Assembly: GCF_013343215.1 (NCBI RefSeq)
Contig: NZ_CP039143.1
Location: 620,001 to 684,000, forward strand
DNA from: Acinetobacter sp. 10FS3-1
GTDB taxonomy: Bacteria; Pseudomonadota; Gammaproteobacteria; Pseudomonadales; Moraxellaceae
Reading direction: 5' to 3'
DNA: 64,000 nt
A program made the translations under genes and the position numbers. Of this stretch, positions 41,672-49,404 are shown in pieces; positions within the stretch are counted from its first letter, which is position 1, and every line of letters starts with the position of its first letter. Under the pieces are notes generated by a model. The model did no database searches and was not told where the DNA came from. It saw only the letters and a program-made list of their open reading frames with translations.

Positions 41672-43013
41672 GTAGATTGGGCATATACCAGGTATTTAAT
41701 AAATCTATCATGGCTGAAACTTTATCAAAGCATTCCTGATATTCAGCATCACAATCAGAGGCAATGGTAATACCGCCGCCTGCCCATAAGGAAATATCTT
41801 GCTGGTACTTCTGAATGGAGCGAATCAGAATATTCCAGGAGCCTGTACCATCCTGATTAAAATACCCCATCGAGCCACAATAGGCACCGCGCGGAGCACC
41901 TTCTAGTTCTTTAATGATCTGCATGGCACGAATTTTGGGAGCACCGGTAATTGAGCCGCCGGGAAGGGCAGACATTAGTACCTCAAAAGGGTTTACTTCA
42001 GGTTTCAATTTTGCTTCCACCTCGCTCACCATATGATGTACTTGATTAAAGCTTTCAATATTAAAAAGTTTTGGTGTTTTAACTGAACCTGTTTCCGCAT
42101 AAACACTCAGATCATTACGTAACAGGTCAACAATCATGACATTTTCTGCCATATCCTTTTTTGAAGATTGTAATCTTTGTTTCGATTGTTCATCCTGAAC
42201 TGGATCACTATAGCGTGGCATAGTGCCTTTGATCGGTTTGGTGATGATTTTGCGATTCGCTTCAAAATCAATAAACAGCTCGGGCGAACAGCTTAATAAT
42301 TCAAAATCATTAATTTTTAAATACCCTGAATACGGTGCATCAGTCAGTTGCCAAAATTTTGAGGCAATTGCTAATAATGAGCCTTCGGCCTGAGCCACAA
42401 ACTCTTGGGTTAAGTTAATCTGATAACAGTCACCAGCAACAATATAATCCTGAATTTTTTGAAATGCCTGATCATAGGTAGATTTATTCCAGCGTGGTTG
42501 ACAGAGGTTTTTAAGTTGAAGTTCTGGCAGATGGGAGGGCTGAATTAAAAGGCGCTGAATATAATTAAACATCTCGTCTGCTTGAGGATCATCACTATAA
42601 AATATCCAGTCCCCGGCAATCGGTTTAATATAAGAGTTAAATTGACCTAAAAATAAAGCAGGCTGGGATTTATTTGGATAATCAACCTGCTGTTGAGCAG
42701 CATAATCATAGCCAATAAAACCGACATAGCCTCCTGAAAAACTATTCGTTTCATTTGTCATTGTATGCTGATCATGAAGGAAATTTATATCAAATTTCAT
42801 ATTATGAGGGTGATATTGATCAATACCGATTCTTTTAAATCCCCTCACTTGTTCAGCCTGAACAATAAAATATTCCCGTGCACAGCAGGCAATAAAAGGT
42901 TGGCCATCATTATTTAAATAGACCAGATGATCTAGGCTGTTTAATGTAGACAGCATATCTTCAAGCAAAGGAGATAGAACTTTTAAAGGACGTTGATACA
43001 AGGTCTTGGTCAT
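41655..43013 (-). CDS. pabB: Aminodeoxychorismate synthase component I
   Basis: Converts chorismate and ammonia to aminodeoxychorismate for folate synthesis, with PabA supplying ammonia. The 452-residue protein belongs to the chorismate-binding family. It carries TKPIKGTMPR, where the Lys in PIKGT is diagnostic of PabB (anthranilate synthases have Ala). Also present are DLLRNDLS, MVSEVEAKL, LPGGSITGAPKIRAM, GAYCGSMGY and the terminal AGGGITIASD with EYQEC. It is a plain component I without fused PabA or lyase domain. It converges on hisC and shares a terminator with it. Confidence 0.93.
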   Translation of the reverse strand: MTKTLYQRPLKVLSPLLEDMLSTLNSLDHLVYLNNDGQPFIACCAREYFIVQAEQVRGFKRIGIDQYHPHNMKFDINFLHDQHTMTNETNSFSGGYVGFIGYDYAAQQQVDYPNKSQPALFLGQFNSYIKPIAGDWIFYSDDPQADEMFNYIQRLLIQPSHLPELQLKNLCQPRWNKSTYDQAFQKIQDYIVAGDCYQINLTQEFVAQAEGSLLAIASKFWQLTDAPYSGYLKINDFELLSCSPELFIDFEANRKIITKPIKGTMPRYSDPVQDEQSKQRLQSSKKDMAENVMIVDLLRNDLSVYAETGSVKTPKLFNIESFNQVHHMVSEVEAKLKPEVNPFEVLMSALPGGSITGAPKIRAMQIIKELEGAPRGAYCGSMGYFNQDGTGSWNILIRSIQKYQQDISLWAGGGITIASDCDAEYQECFDKVSAMIDLLNTWYMPNLQKSES

Positions 43014-43275
43014 GCAAATTAATAGATTTCGAGATGACCTGTTATTTTATATCAAGCAGCACAAAAAATACTTTTAAATCGCCAAATACCGTTTGTCGGT
43101 AAGCCGTAGATTGCGACCAACGACAGTTGATCAAAATCCGCCTCAACGCTAAGTTAAGTGGGCGAGCAAAATTACTCAAGGAAAGATGTTTTGGGTTGTT
43201 AGAAAATAAAAAAATACAACCTGAACACTGAGTGATTCACAACCAAAAAAAATAGTACTCTTGGGAGAGTAAACA

Positions 43276-44301
43276 ATGAAAAAATTCACTAAATTAGCTT
43301 TAGCGACTTCAATTGCTTTCAGTGCAAATGCGATGGCGATGCAAGCCATGGATGATGCATCTCTTAGCGCCACAACGGGTCAAGATGGTATCAATATCGG
43401 GATCGGTATTTCAAAAATTGAAATTGATAAACTTTTTATTCATGACAATGATGGTTTAGATACTAGCCCTGCGGGTGGAACAGCTACAGCGGGTGCCATT
43501 GTAATTAAAGGTGATGGCAAGGCCGGCAGCGTAAATGAAAATCATGGTCTCGTCATTGGTGCAAACTATGACTCCCTGTTGGCGTCTAAGAACTTGGCTG
43601 ATTTGCAGATTGACTCGGATGCGGGTAATACTGCCAATGGTGGGGCATTCTTAAATATTGCTGCGCAAGTTTCAGGTTTAAAGATTAATATTGGTGAAAT
43701 TGGTGTAGCTGCATCGAATGCTATGCCAGATGCAAGTGCGACTTCTATCCGTCGTGGTGCTTCTACAAGCAATTATAATGCGATTTTAAGTGGCCTGGAA
43801 ATCGTAACCGGTACAATGGATGCGAATATTCAGGTCGGTGCTGCTCCTCAAGGTGCAATGATCAAGTTAAATACAACAATGGTGGGCGGTCTGGAAATCA
43901 AAAACCTAGGTATCCTTGATAACTCGACAAAAGGTAAATCTATTGGCGAGGTTACAGTTGGCGGTAATACTGTTTCTGTAGCTCCTCAAGAAGCGGGTGA
44001 AATCTTTATCGAGAGTATCAAAGTGGCTGATGCAAACTCTAAAGATTTAACCATTAGTCAAAATATCTCCGTATTTAATGATGCTTATGTTGGCCCTTCT
44101 ACCACGGTCGGTAAGGCTGCACATCTCCGTATCGTAAGTAATGATACGGGGGCAAAAGACCAATATATTAAAGGCATCCATTTAGGTAGCCGCACCGCAG
44201 GTTCAATTGGTGATATGGAAGTCCAAGGTCTTCAAACTTATTATTCGCCAACTGCTGGCACATATACAAAAGGCGCAGTTATTACGATTTCTGGTCGTTA
44301 A
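43276..44301 (+). CDS. filA: Exported FilA-like protein (first gene of the fil operon)
   Basis: A 341-residue secreted protein of a family annotated in A. baumannii as putative pilus assembly protein FilA; the function is not established. The signal peptide ends at about residue 21 (FSANAMA). The mature protein opens with DDASLSATTGQDGI (26-39), a motif I associate with the DUF6160 family. The rest is Gly-, Ala-, Asn- and Ile-rich with alternating hydrophobic residues and no Cys, so it is probably all-beta. GGGAG lies eight bases before the ATG. A strong terminator follows at 44311, before filB, so filA is probably made in excess over the rest of the operon, as expected for a structural or exported component. 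Confidence 0.78.
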   Translation: MKKFTKLALATSIAFSANAMAMQAMDDASLSATTGQDGINIGIGISKIEIDKLFIHDNDGLDTSPAGGTATAGAIVIKGDGKAGSVNENHGLVIGANYDSLLASKNLADLQIDSDAGNTANGGAFLNIAAQVSGLKINIGEIGVAASNAMPDASATSIRRGASTSNYNAILSGLEIVTGTMDANIQVGAAPQGAMIKLNTTMVGGLEIKNLGILDNSTKGKSIGEVTVGGNTVSVAPQEAGEIFIESIKVADANSKDLTISQNISVFNDAYVGPSTTVGKAAHLRIVSNDTGAKDQYIKGIHLGSRTAGSIGDMEVQGLQTYYSPTAGTYTKGAVITISGR

Positions 44302-44310
44302 TATTGCATA

Positions 44311-44340
44311 AAAAAGCGCGTGTTTACACGCGCTTTTTTT
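44311..44340 (+). terminator. Terminator between filA and filB
   Basis: AAAAAGCGCGTGT and ACACGCGCTTTTT form a near-perfect stem followed by more T. It should let only part of the transcription continue into filB. Confidence 0.9.
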
Positions 44341-44485
44341 ACGCATAAATATTTATCTGAAAAATAAAAAAATGCTGTTTTTTTTTGAAAAAAAAGGTAT
44401 CTTGCTAGTTACAAGGAAGTAGAGTGAATACTCTATAAAAATAAAAGTAAGCATATTCTGCTGATGATAAGAAAAGTTAATAAAT

Positions 44486-45319
44486 ATGTTAGAGATTGCG
44501 TTGGGCTCGGCATTGATATATTACGCTGCCAAAGAAGCTCTGGATATTAAAAAACAGCCGCAGGGAGCTGTTCACTATACTGAAGTTCTTGATTCACGAA
44601 ATGATTCTTTTGTGCGTATGCACCGTGAACCGGTAGAAGTCAAACCTGCTATTTTCGAGCAGTTCCAGGGAATTGTACGCCAAGCTTATGATTATAGCTG
44701 CGGTTCCGCTGCACTCACCACCTTGCTGAATGGTTATGTAGGCACACAATTAGATGAAGAGCAGGTGATGAATGGTCTGATCAAATTTGGTGAAACAGAC
44801 AGAATCATTGAGCGCCGTAGCTTTTCTCTTCTTGATATGAAGCGTTTTGTGGCTGCTTTAGGTTTGGAAAGCGGGGGGTATCGTGGTGAGTTCGACGATT
44901 TGGTCAAACAGGGGCAGCCTGCAATTGTGCCTATTTCTTATGCAGGATTTAAGCACTTCGTTGTTTATAAAGCTTATAAAGATGGACGGGTTTATGTAGC
45001 TGATCCGGCATTGGGGAATATCAGTTTTGATGTACAGCGTTTTAAAGATATTTGGGAAAATAACACTCTCTATTTAATTAATGTGCCAGAACAATATCGA
45101 AAAAATTTCTTGACCTTAAAAGACACCGATATGCGGCATGTAGAGGATGCAACGATTAACCGTTATGCCTTGGTTGACCTGCAGTATCCACAATTTTATA
45201 TGGATAAAATTGCTGATAAAGCTTCAACAATCCGTATGGACCGTAATCGCAATACAGAATCAGAGCAATTTGGGGAATATCAATATAATTTCCTAAGGCT
45301 GTATTACAAAAACAAATAA
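44486..45319 (+). CDS. filB: C39-family peptidase, FapD/FilB-like
   Basis: A 277-residue exported cysteine-protease-like protein. A hydrophobic N-terminus (residues 3-15) suggests a membrane anchor or signal. The C39 peptidase domain (about 55-195) has the catalytic Cys72 in YDYSCGSAAL, His157 in FKHFVVYK and Asp173 in VADPALGN, so the triad is complete. This stand-alone C39 arrangement, with RQAYDYSCG, FSLLDMKRFV and VADPALGN, closely recalls FapD of the Pseudomonas Fap amyloid system as I remember it, rather than the N-terminal domain of peptide-exporting ABC transporters. No ABC transporter is nearby. The gene follows filA and precedes a FapF-like barrel gene by about 35 bases. Its likely job is processing or chaperoning of FilA, which is inference. 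Confidence 0.8.
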   Translation: MLEIALGSALIYYAAKEALDIKKQPQGAVHYTEVLDSRNDSFVRMHREPVEVKPAIFEQFQGIVRQAYDYSCGSAALTTLLNGYVGTQLDEEQVMNGLIKFGETDRIIERRSFSLLDMKRFVAALGLESGGYRGEFDDLVKQGQPAIVPISYAGFKHFVVYKAYKDGRVYVADPALGNISFDVQRFKDIWENNTLYLINVPEQYRKNFLTLKDTDMRHVEDATINRYALVDLQYPQFYMDKIADKASTIRMDRNRNTESEQFGEYQYNFLRLYYKNK

Positions 45320-45354
45320 AACCAGAACCTGGCTATAAAAATTAAAATGGTGAA

Positions 45355-46572
45355 ATGGATATGAATGGTAAATGGATGAACAAGACGTTTTTGGTACTCA
45401 GTATTCAAATGGTAATGGGAGTTGCATTTGCTGCTGAAGAACCTGCATTGGGTGAATATGAAAGTGTGGATGAAGAGGTCATTGAAACTGCTACAGCAGC
45501 TCAAACCAGTCAAGTTGAATCATCTTCTGTTGAAGATGTAAAGCTGGGTGCAGATGAAATAGTCCAGGAAGAAATAGCTACTGACACTACAGCCTCTGTA
45601 GAAACTCAAACGCCAGCCCAACCTCAGGCAACACAAAGCACCAATGCCTCTCAAGCCTTACAGCAACAAGAGGGCGATACTACTCAGGCTGGAAATTTAG
45701 AAGAAGTATTTACTTCAAATGAGCGTCAATATTCACTGATTAAAAAAGGTGAGATTTCCTCTTATTATGATATTGATTATACCTATTATCGAGATACTCA
45801 GCTTGATATGGAAATGGCGCAAGGCCAACTTTACCAGCTACGTGTCCAGGAAAATGCAACGCATAGTCTGACCAATACATTCACTTTTCAATATGGTTTA
45901 AAAGATAATTTAACTTTAACAGCATCCTTACCTTTGGTGGCGAAAAGTGATCTGTTAAAAGACACCTCTACGGCGGGACTTGGAGATATTAATTTAGGCG
46001 CACGATGGGAACCCTTCCCGCTAAAAGCTGGCCGTTTACCACTCATTTTATTTGGCAATATCTCGACCAAAACTGGTGAAAGTCCTTATGAAATTAATGC
46101 CGCAACGGATCTGGCAGCAGGTAAGGGTTATTATTCTGTTGGTATAGGTGCAAGTACGCGCAAGTATATTGATCCGGTGGTTCTCTTTGCTTCCGTCTCG
46201 GCAAACTATGGATTCAAAGAATCCGGTTTAAACCAAATTCGCGGCCGACGCATCATTGAAGAGTTTGATCCAGGCATTAGCGGTGGTTTTGCTTTCGGTT
46301 TTGCCTATTCATTTAATTATGATGTTTCGATGACCATGTCTTATCAGCAAAGCTTTAACACGGGCGCAGAATTTAGCTATAACACGGGCGAGAGCTATTC
46401 GGCTGCAGATCAGACCAGTTCAACTTTTGCAATTTCTCTAGGAGTGCGGGTGTCTCCAGAAACGATTGTGAATGGAACCTTGGGCTTGGGTTTGACAGAA
46501 GATGCACCAGATGTTTCGTTGGGGCTTTCCTTCCCATTGGATATTTTAGGTTTCGGCAAGAAAATCAGTTAA
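45355..46572 (+). CDS. filC: Outer-membrane beta-barrel protein with disordered N-terminus, FilC-like
   Basis: A 405-residue outer-membrane protein. The signal peptide ends near VAFA (about 26). Residues 27-120 are low-complexity, rich in Glu, Thr, Gln and Ala. The rest (about 130-405) is a beta-barrel of the phenol-meta-degradation transporter type: FQYGLKDNLTLTASLP, GLGDINLGARW, ALGVRVSPET-like (ISLGVRVSPET) and an ending of LGLSFPLDILGFG. A long polar N-terminus in front of such a barrel is also the layout of FapF, the export pore of the Fap amyloid system. ATG codons at 45355, 45361 and 45376 are all possible starts; the last gives the cleanest signal peptide. Confidence 0.75.
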   Translation: MDMNGKWMNKTFLVLSIQMVMGVAFAAEEPALGEYESVDEEVIETATAAQTSQVESSSVEDVKLGADEIVQEEIATDTTASVETQTPAQPQATQSTNASQALQQQEGDTTQAGNLEEVFTSNERQYSLIKKGEISSYYDIDYTYYRDTQLDMEMAQGQLYQLRVQENATHSLTNTFTFQYGLKDNLTLTASLPLVAKSDLLKDTSTAGLGDINLGARWEPFPLKAGRLPLILFGNISTKTGESPYEINAATDLAAGKGYYSVGIGASTRKYIDPVVLFASVSANYGFKESGLNQIRGRRIIEEFDPGISGGFAFGFAYSFNYDVSMTMSYQQSFNTGAEFSYNTGESYSAADQTSSTFAISLGVRVSPETIVNGTLGLGLTEDAPDVSLGLSFPLDILGFGKKIS

Positions 46573-46584
46573 GAGGGCTGTCGT

Positions 46585-48249
46585 ATGAAGAATATTCGAC
46601 TCAGCCCGTTATTAACAGGAATTATTCTTGCGGGCTGTTCAAGTTATACCTTTGCACAGTTGGGAACCAACCTTTCGGTTGATTTGCGTGCATTGTCCAT
46701 GGGGAATGCGGTGACTGCAGACCCTCCAGGGGTGAATGCCATTCACTTTAACCCGGCAGGACTTACCAAGATTGATGGTCTGCAAACCGAGCAACAAATT
46801 ATTATTGCAGATTTCAATATTCAGCGTGAGTTTAGTGTTCCAGCAGGCTATAACGTCTTCGGTTATTCTGATGATCCTCTAGTCTGTCACGACGGACCAG
46901 AAGTTTCATCTGACCTGTGTACCGACTTCAAGGGACCAGTTAACGGCGATGTAGAATATGTCAGCCTGTATGTGCCTATTCTGAAAAAAATGGTGGATTT
47001 GGGAGAAGGTTTGCCGATTGCGGCACCGACGATGGGAGTCGCTTATAATCCACCTGGATCGAAAGCAACCTATGCTACAGCTGTATATGCACCTTTAATT
47101 GCAGGTTTTGGCCATGAAGATGGTAATCCCGCCAACTTTATGGGACAGCAGGTCGCTTTGGAAAGGATCACTTATCTGTCCCCATCCATTGGTTATGAGA
47201 TTAATGACCAGCTTTCGATTGGGGCATCTGTGGGAATGTCTTATCAGGCCGTTGCCATGAAAACAGATTTACGTTTTCCGAATGAGCTGATCGGCATGTT
47301 ACGTATGATTGATGAAGTCGTATGTACACCATTTAAAGAAAACTCCGACATCATTACCGATATTTTATTACTCGGAATCTGTAATGCTGAAGAGGGGGTG
47401 AATCCATTTGGTAAATTTGGCCAAATGGAGCTGGCACTGGAGCAGAACCTCAGTCCAAGTTATAACTTGGGTATCTTATGGGAGCCAACGGAAGACTTTA
47501 GTTTTGGTATGGTTTATCAAAGCGCGGCAAAAATGCGCTTAAAGGGCAAATATCATATTGATAATGCTAAAGCACCTCAGGAATTGATTCGGGGATTAAT
47601 GACTTCACCAACCGGTCAGATCCTGGCTGCGATTCTGGGTTTTCCCAATTATATTCCTAGCAGTGAATCAGGGCTGGTGGCCATGGATTTTGAATATCCA
47701 GCCCACTTTCAGGCCGGTATTAAATATAAACTCATGCCGGATTTACAAGTTAATCTTGATATTGGCTGGACTGACTATAAAGCATGGGAGCAGTTTAAAT
47801 TTGAATTTGATCGTAGTATTTCTGCTTTAAAAATTGCCAAACTTTTATCCCCGCATGTCACGGATTCTTCGCTTGCCTTGCCTTTAGGATTTGAATCGCC
47901 GTGGAACTTCGGCATAGGAGTAGAATATTCAGCAACCGACCGTTTAAAACTACGTGCGGGCTATGAGCCAAGAACCAGTGCAATTCCTAAGGATAAACGA
48001 AATACGATGGTTCCTATTAATGGGGCACAGTTATTTGGCCTAGGTCTGGGTTACCGTTTCGATGCTGATACCGATCTGGACTTATCTATTGGCTTTCTGC
48101 GCAGTAAAGATAACATTCCTGCCAACACCAGTAGCCTGGCGAATCAGACAGGTGTCAATAACCTGTTGCTCAACCCTTATGCAGGCTTGAATGTCAAAAC
48201 AGATACCAAGATTACTATTTTAGGTTTGAACTATCGTACACGCTGGTAA
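46585..48249 (+). CDS. filD: OmpP1/FadL-family outer-membrane protein, FilD-like
   Basis: A 554-residue FadL-like barrel, a family that takes up hydrophobic compounds such as long-chain fatty acids. The mature N-terminus has the FadL-type plug signature SVDLRALSMGNAVTADPPG followed by AIHFNPAGLTKIDG. The end is a typical FadL strand, KITILGLNYRTRW, with a terminal aromatic. The signal peptide contains LAGC (15-18), which looks like a lipobox, before the more usual cleavage after YTFA. Whether it is lipidated is open. The gene begins 12 bases after filC, so it belongs to the same operon. The four Cys residues at about 92-100, 247 and 265 are unusual for this family. Confidence 0.78.
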   Translation: MKNIRLSPLLTGIILAGCSSYTFAQLGTNLSVDLRALSMGNAVTADPPGVNAIHFNPAGLTKIDGLQTEQQIIIADFNIQREFSVPAGYNVFGYSDDPLVCHDGPEVSSDLCTDFKGPVNGDVEYVSLYVPILKKMVDLGEGLPIAAPTMGVAYNPPGSKATYATAVYAPLIAGFGHEDGNPANFMGQQVALERITYLSPSIGYEINDQLSIGASVGMSYQAVAMKTDLRFPNELIGMLRMIDEVVCTPFKENSDIITDILLLGICNAEEGVNPFGKFGQMELALEQNLSPSYNLGILWEPTEDFSFGMVYQSAAKMRLKGKYHIDNAKAPQELIRGLMTSPTGQILAAILGFPNYIPSSESGLVAMDFEYPAHFQAGIKYKLMPDLQVNLDIGWTDYKAWEQFKFEFDRSISALKIAKLLSPHVTDSSLALPLGFESPWNFGIGVEYSATDRLKLRAGYEPRTSAIPKDKRNTMVPINGAQLFGLGLGYRFDADTDLDLSIGFLRSKDNIPANTSSLANQTGVNNLLLNPYAGLNVKTDTKITILGLNYRTRW

Positions 48250-48256
48250 GAAAAAT

Positions 48257-49384
48257 ATGATGAAAGCAGGGAAGACAGGGTTAAGGCTATTACTCGCCAT
48301 GAGTTTGGGATCATGGTCATGGTATAGCTATGCTAAAGAGTTTATTAGCATCATTGGTCCGGATGGCCGACCTTTGGTAGTGCCGCGTACTGCGAATGAG
48401 CAGAAAACTAAGACAAAAAAAGTTCAAACTGCTCCAGTATCTCACTCTTCTCCCAAAGTCCTTTCCCAACAGGCACGGCAGAAGTCACAGAGTGCATCAG
48501 AAAATAATGTGACCAAGGCTGAGCCAGAAATGAGGTTGGTACAACCAGTACAACTACGAGCTAAAGTCGGGTATCCAGAGGTAGAGGCAGCTACACAGGT
48601 AACAAGTTTTTCAGCTTCCAATGTATCTCAATCCAAACCTCAGCAAGCTGTCACACTTCCTCATCCCACACCAGCTCCAAAGAGTGGATTTAGTCACATA
48701 GATGGCGTGGATTATGTAGAGAGTGAATATCTGGAAAGCAAAGAATTTAATTTAGAAGGCAAAAAGCGTTTTTACAGTATGCCGGAAGGAGTGGTGGATA
48801 AGAATATAGGATCAACCCGAATACAAACGGTTGAGCGTGAGAAAGGCGTTGGGCAGTCTATTCTAAAATCTTTATTTGCTGGTCCGAGTGTAGATACGGC
48901 TCCTATTACACTTGCGCAAAGCTATTATCGTATTTCACAGTCAGAAACTGTTGAGAGTCTGGGACAGCAATGTTTTAAGCATAAAAAAGTTCAGCAGGCC
49001 AAACACATGATTGTAGGTAAACGTATCAATTTATGGCCACGCGCACCTTTAAAGGCGGATGAGTTTGATTTTGAAATAGTGAGGCTTGATCCGGGTATTA
49101 AAAATGTACAGATTCAGTCTTATGCAGCGCGCCAGCATAATCCTGCTTATTACTGGCCATTTGCAGTATTTTTAGATCAGAAAGCTTGTGTACTCGAAGG
49201 AGCAGGGGGCTTTAAAAGTCAGCAACAAGCAGCGAATATTATACGACATGAGTATATTGAAGGGATTATCCAGGTCCCAGAACAGGCTCGTTATCTGTTA
49301 TTAACGCCATTAGCTTCAGCGATTGATATTGAAGACAAGCAGCTCACTAATTACGGACAATTAAAACTGGTCGCAATTCGTTAA
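48257..49384 (+). CDS. filE: Exported protein FilE-like
   Basis: A 375-residue exported protein with no fold I recognise. The signal peptide ends near WYSYA (about 25). Residues 40-150 are disordered (Gln, Ser, Lys, Pro-rich). The C-terminal half (about 180-375) looks folded and starts KKRFYSMPEGVVDKNIGSTR. It contains two Cys (CFKHKK and ACVLEG) that could form a disulfide, and ends with TNYGQLKLVAIR. It starts 7 bases after filD. FilE is conserved in the fil cluster of Acinetobacter, and its place between two surface proteins suggests a periplasmic or outer-membrane accessory. Confidence 0.7.
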   Translation: MMKAGKTGLRLLLAMSLGSWSWYSYAKEFISIIGPDGRPLVVPRTANEQKTKTKKVQTAPVSHSSPKVLSQQARQKSQSASENNVTKAEPEMRLVQPVQLRAKVGYPEVEAATQVTSFSASNVSQSKPQQAVTLPHPTPAPKSGFSHIDGVDYVESEYLESKEFNLEGKKRFYSMPEGVVDKNIGSTRIQTVEREKGVGQSILKSLFAGPSVDTAPITLAQSYYRISQSETVESLGQQCFKHKKVQQAKHMIVGKRINLWPRAPLKADEFDFEIVRLDPGIKNVQIQSYAARQHNPAYYWPFAVFLDQKACVLEGAGGFKSQQQAANIIRHEYIEGIIQVPEQARYLLLTPLASAIDIEDKQLTNYGQLKLVAIR

Positions 49385-49404
49385 GGATAATTTGAGTAAA
49401 AAAA

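Noticed and set aside
44486..45319. The C39 protein as a bacteriocin-export peptidase
   Set aside because: It lacks ABC transporter domains, and no double-glycine leader peptide gene or transporter is nearby.
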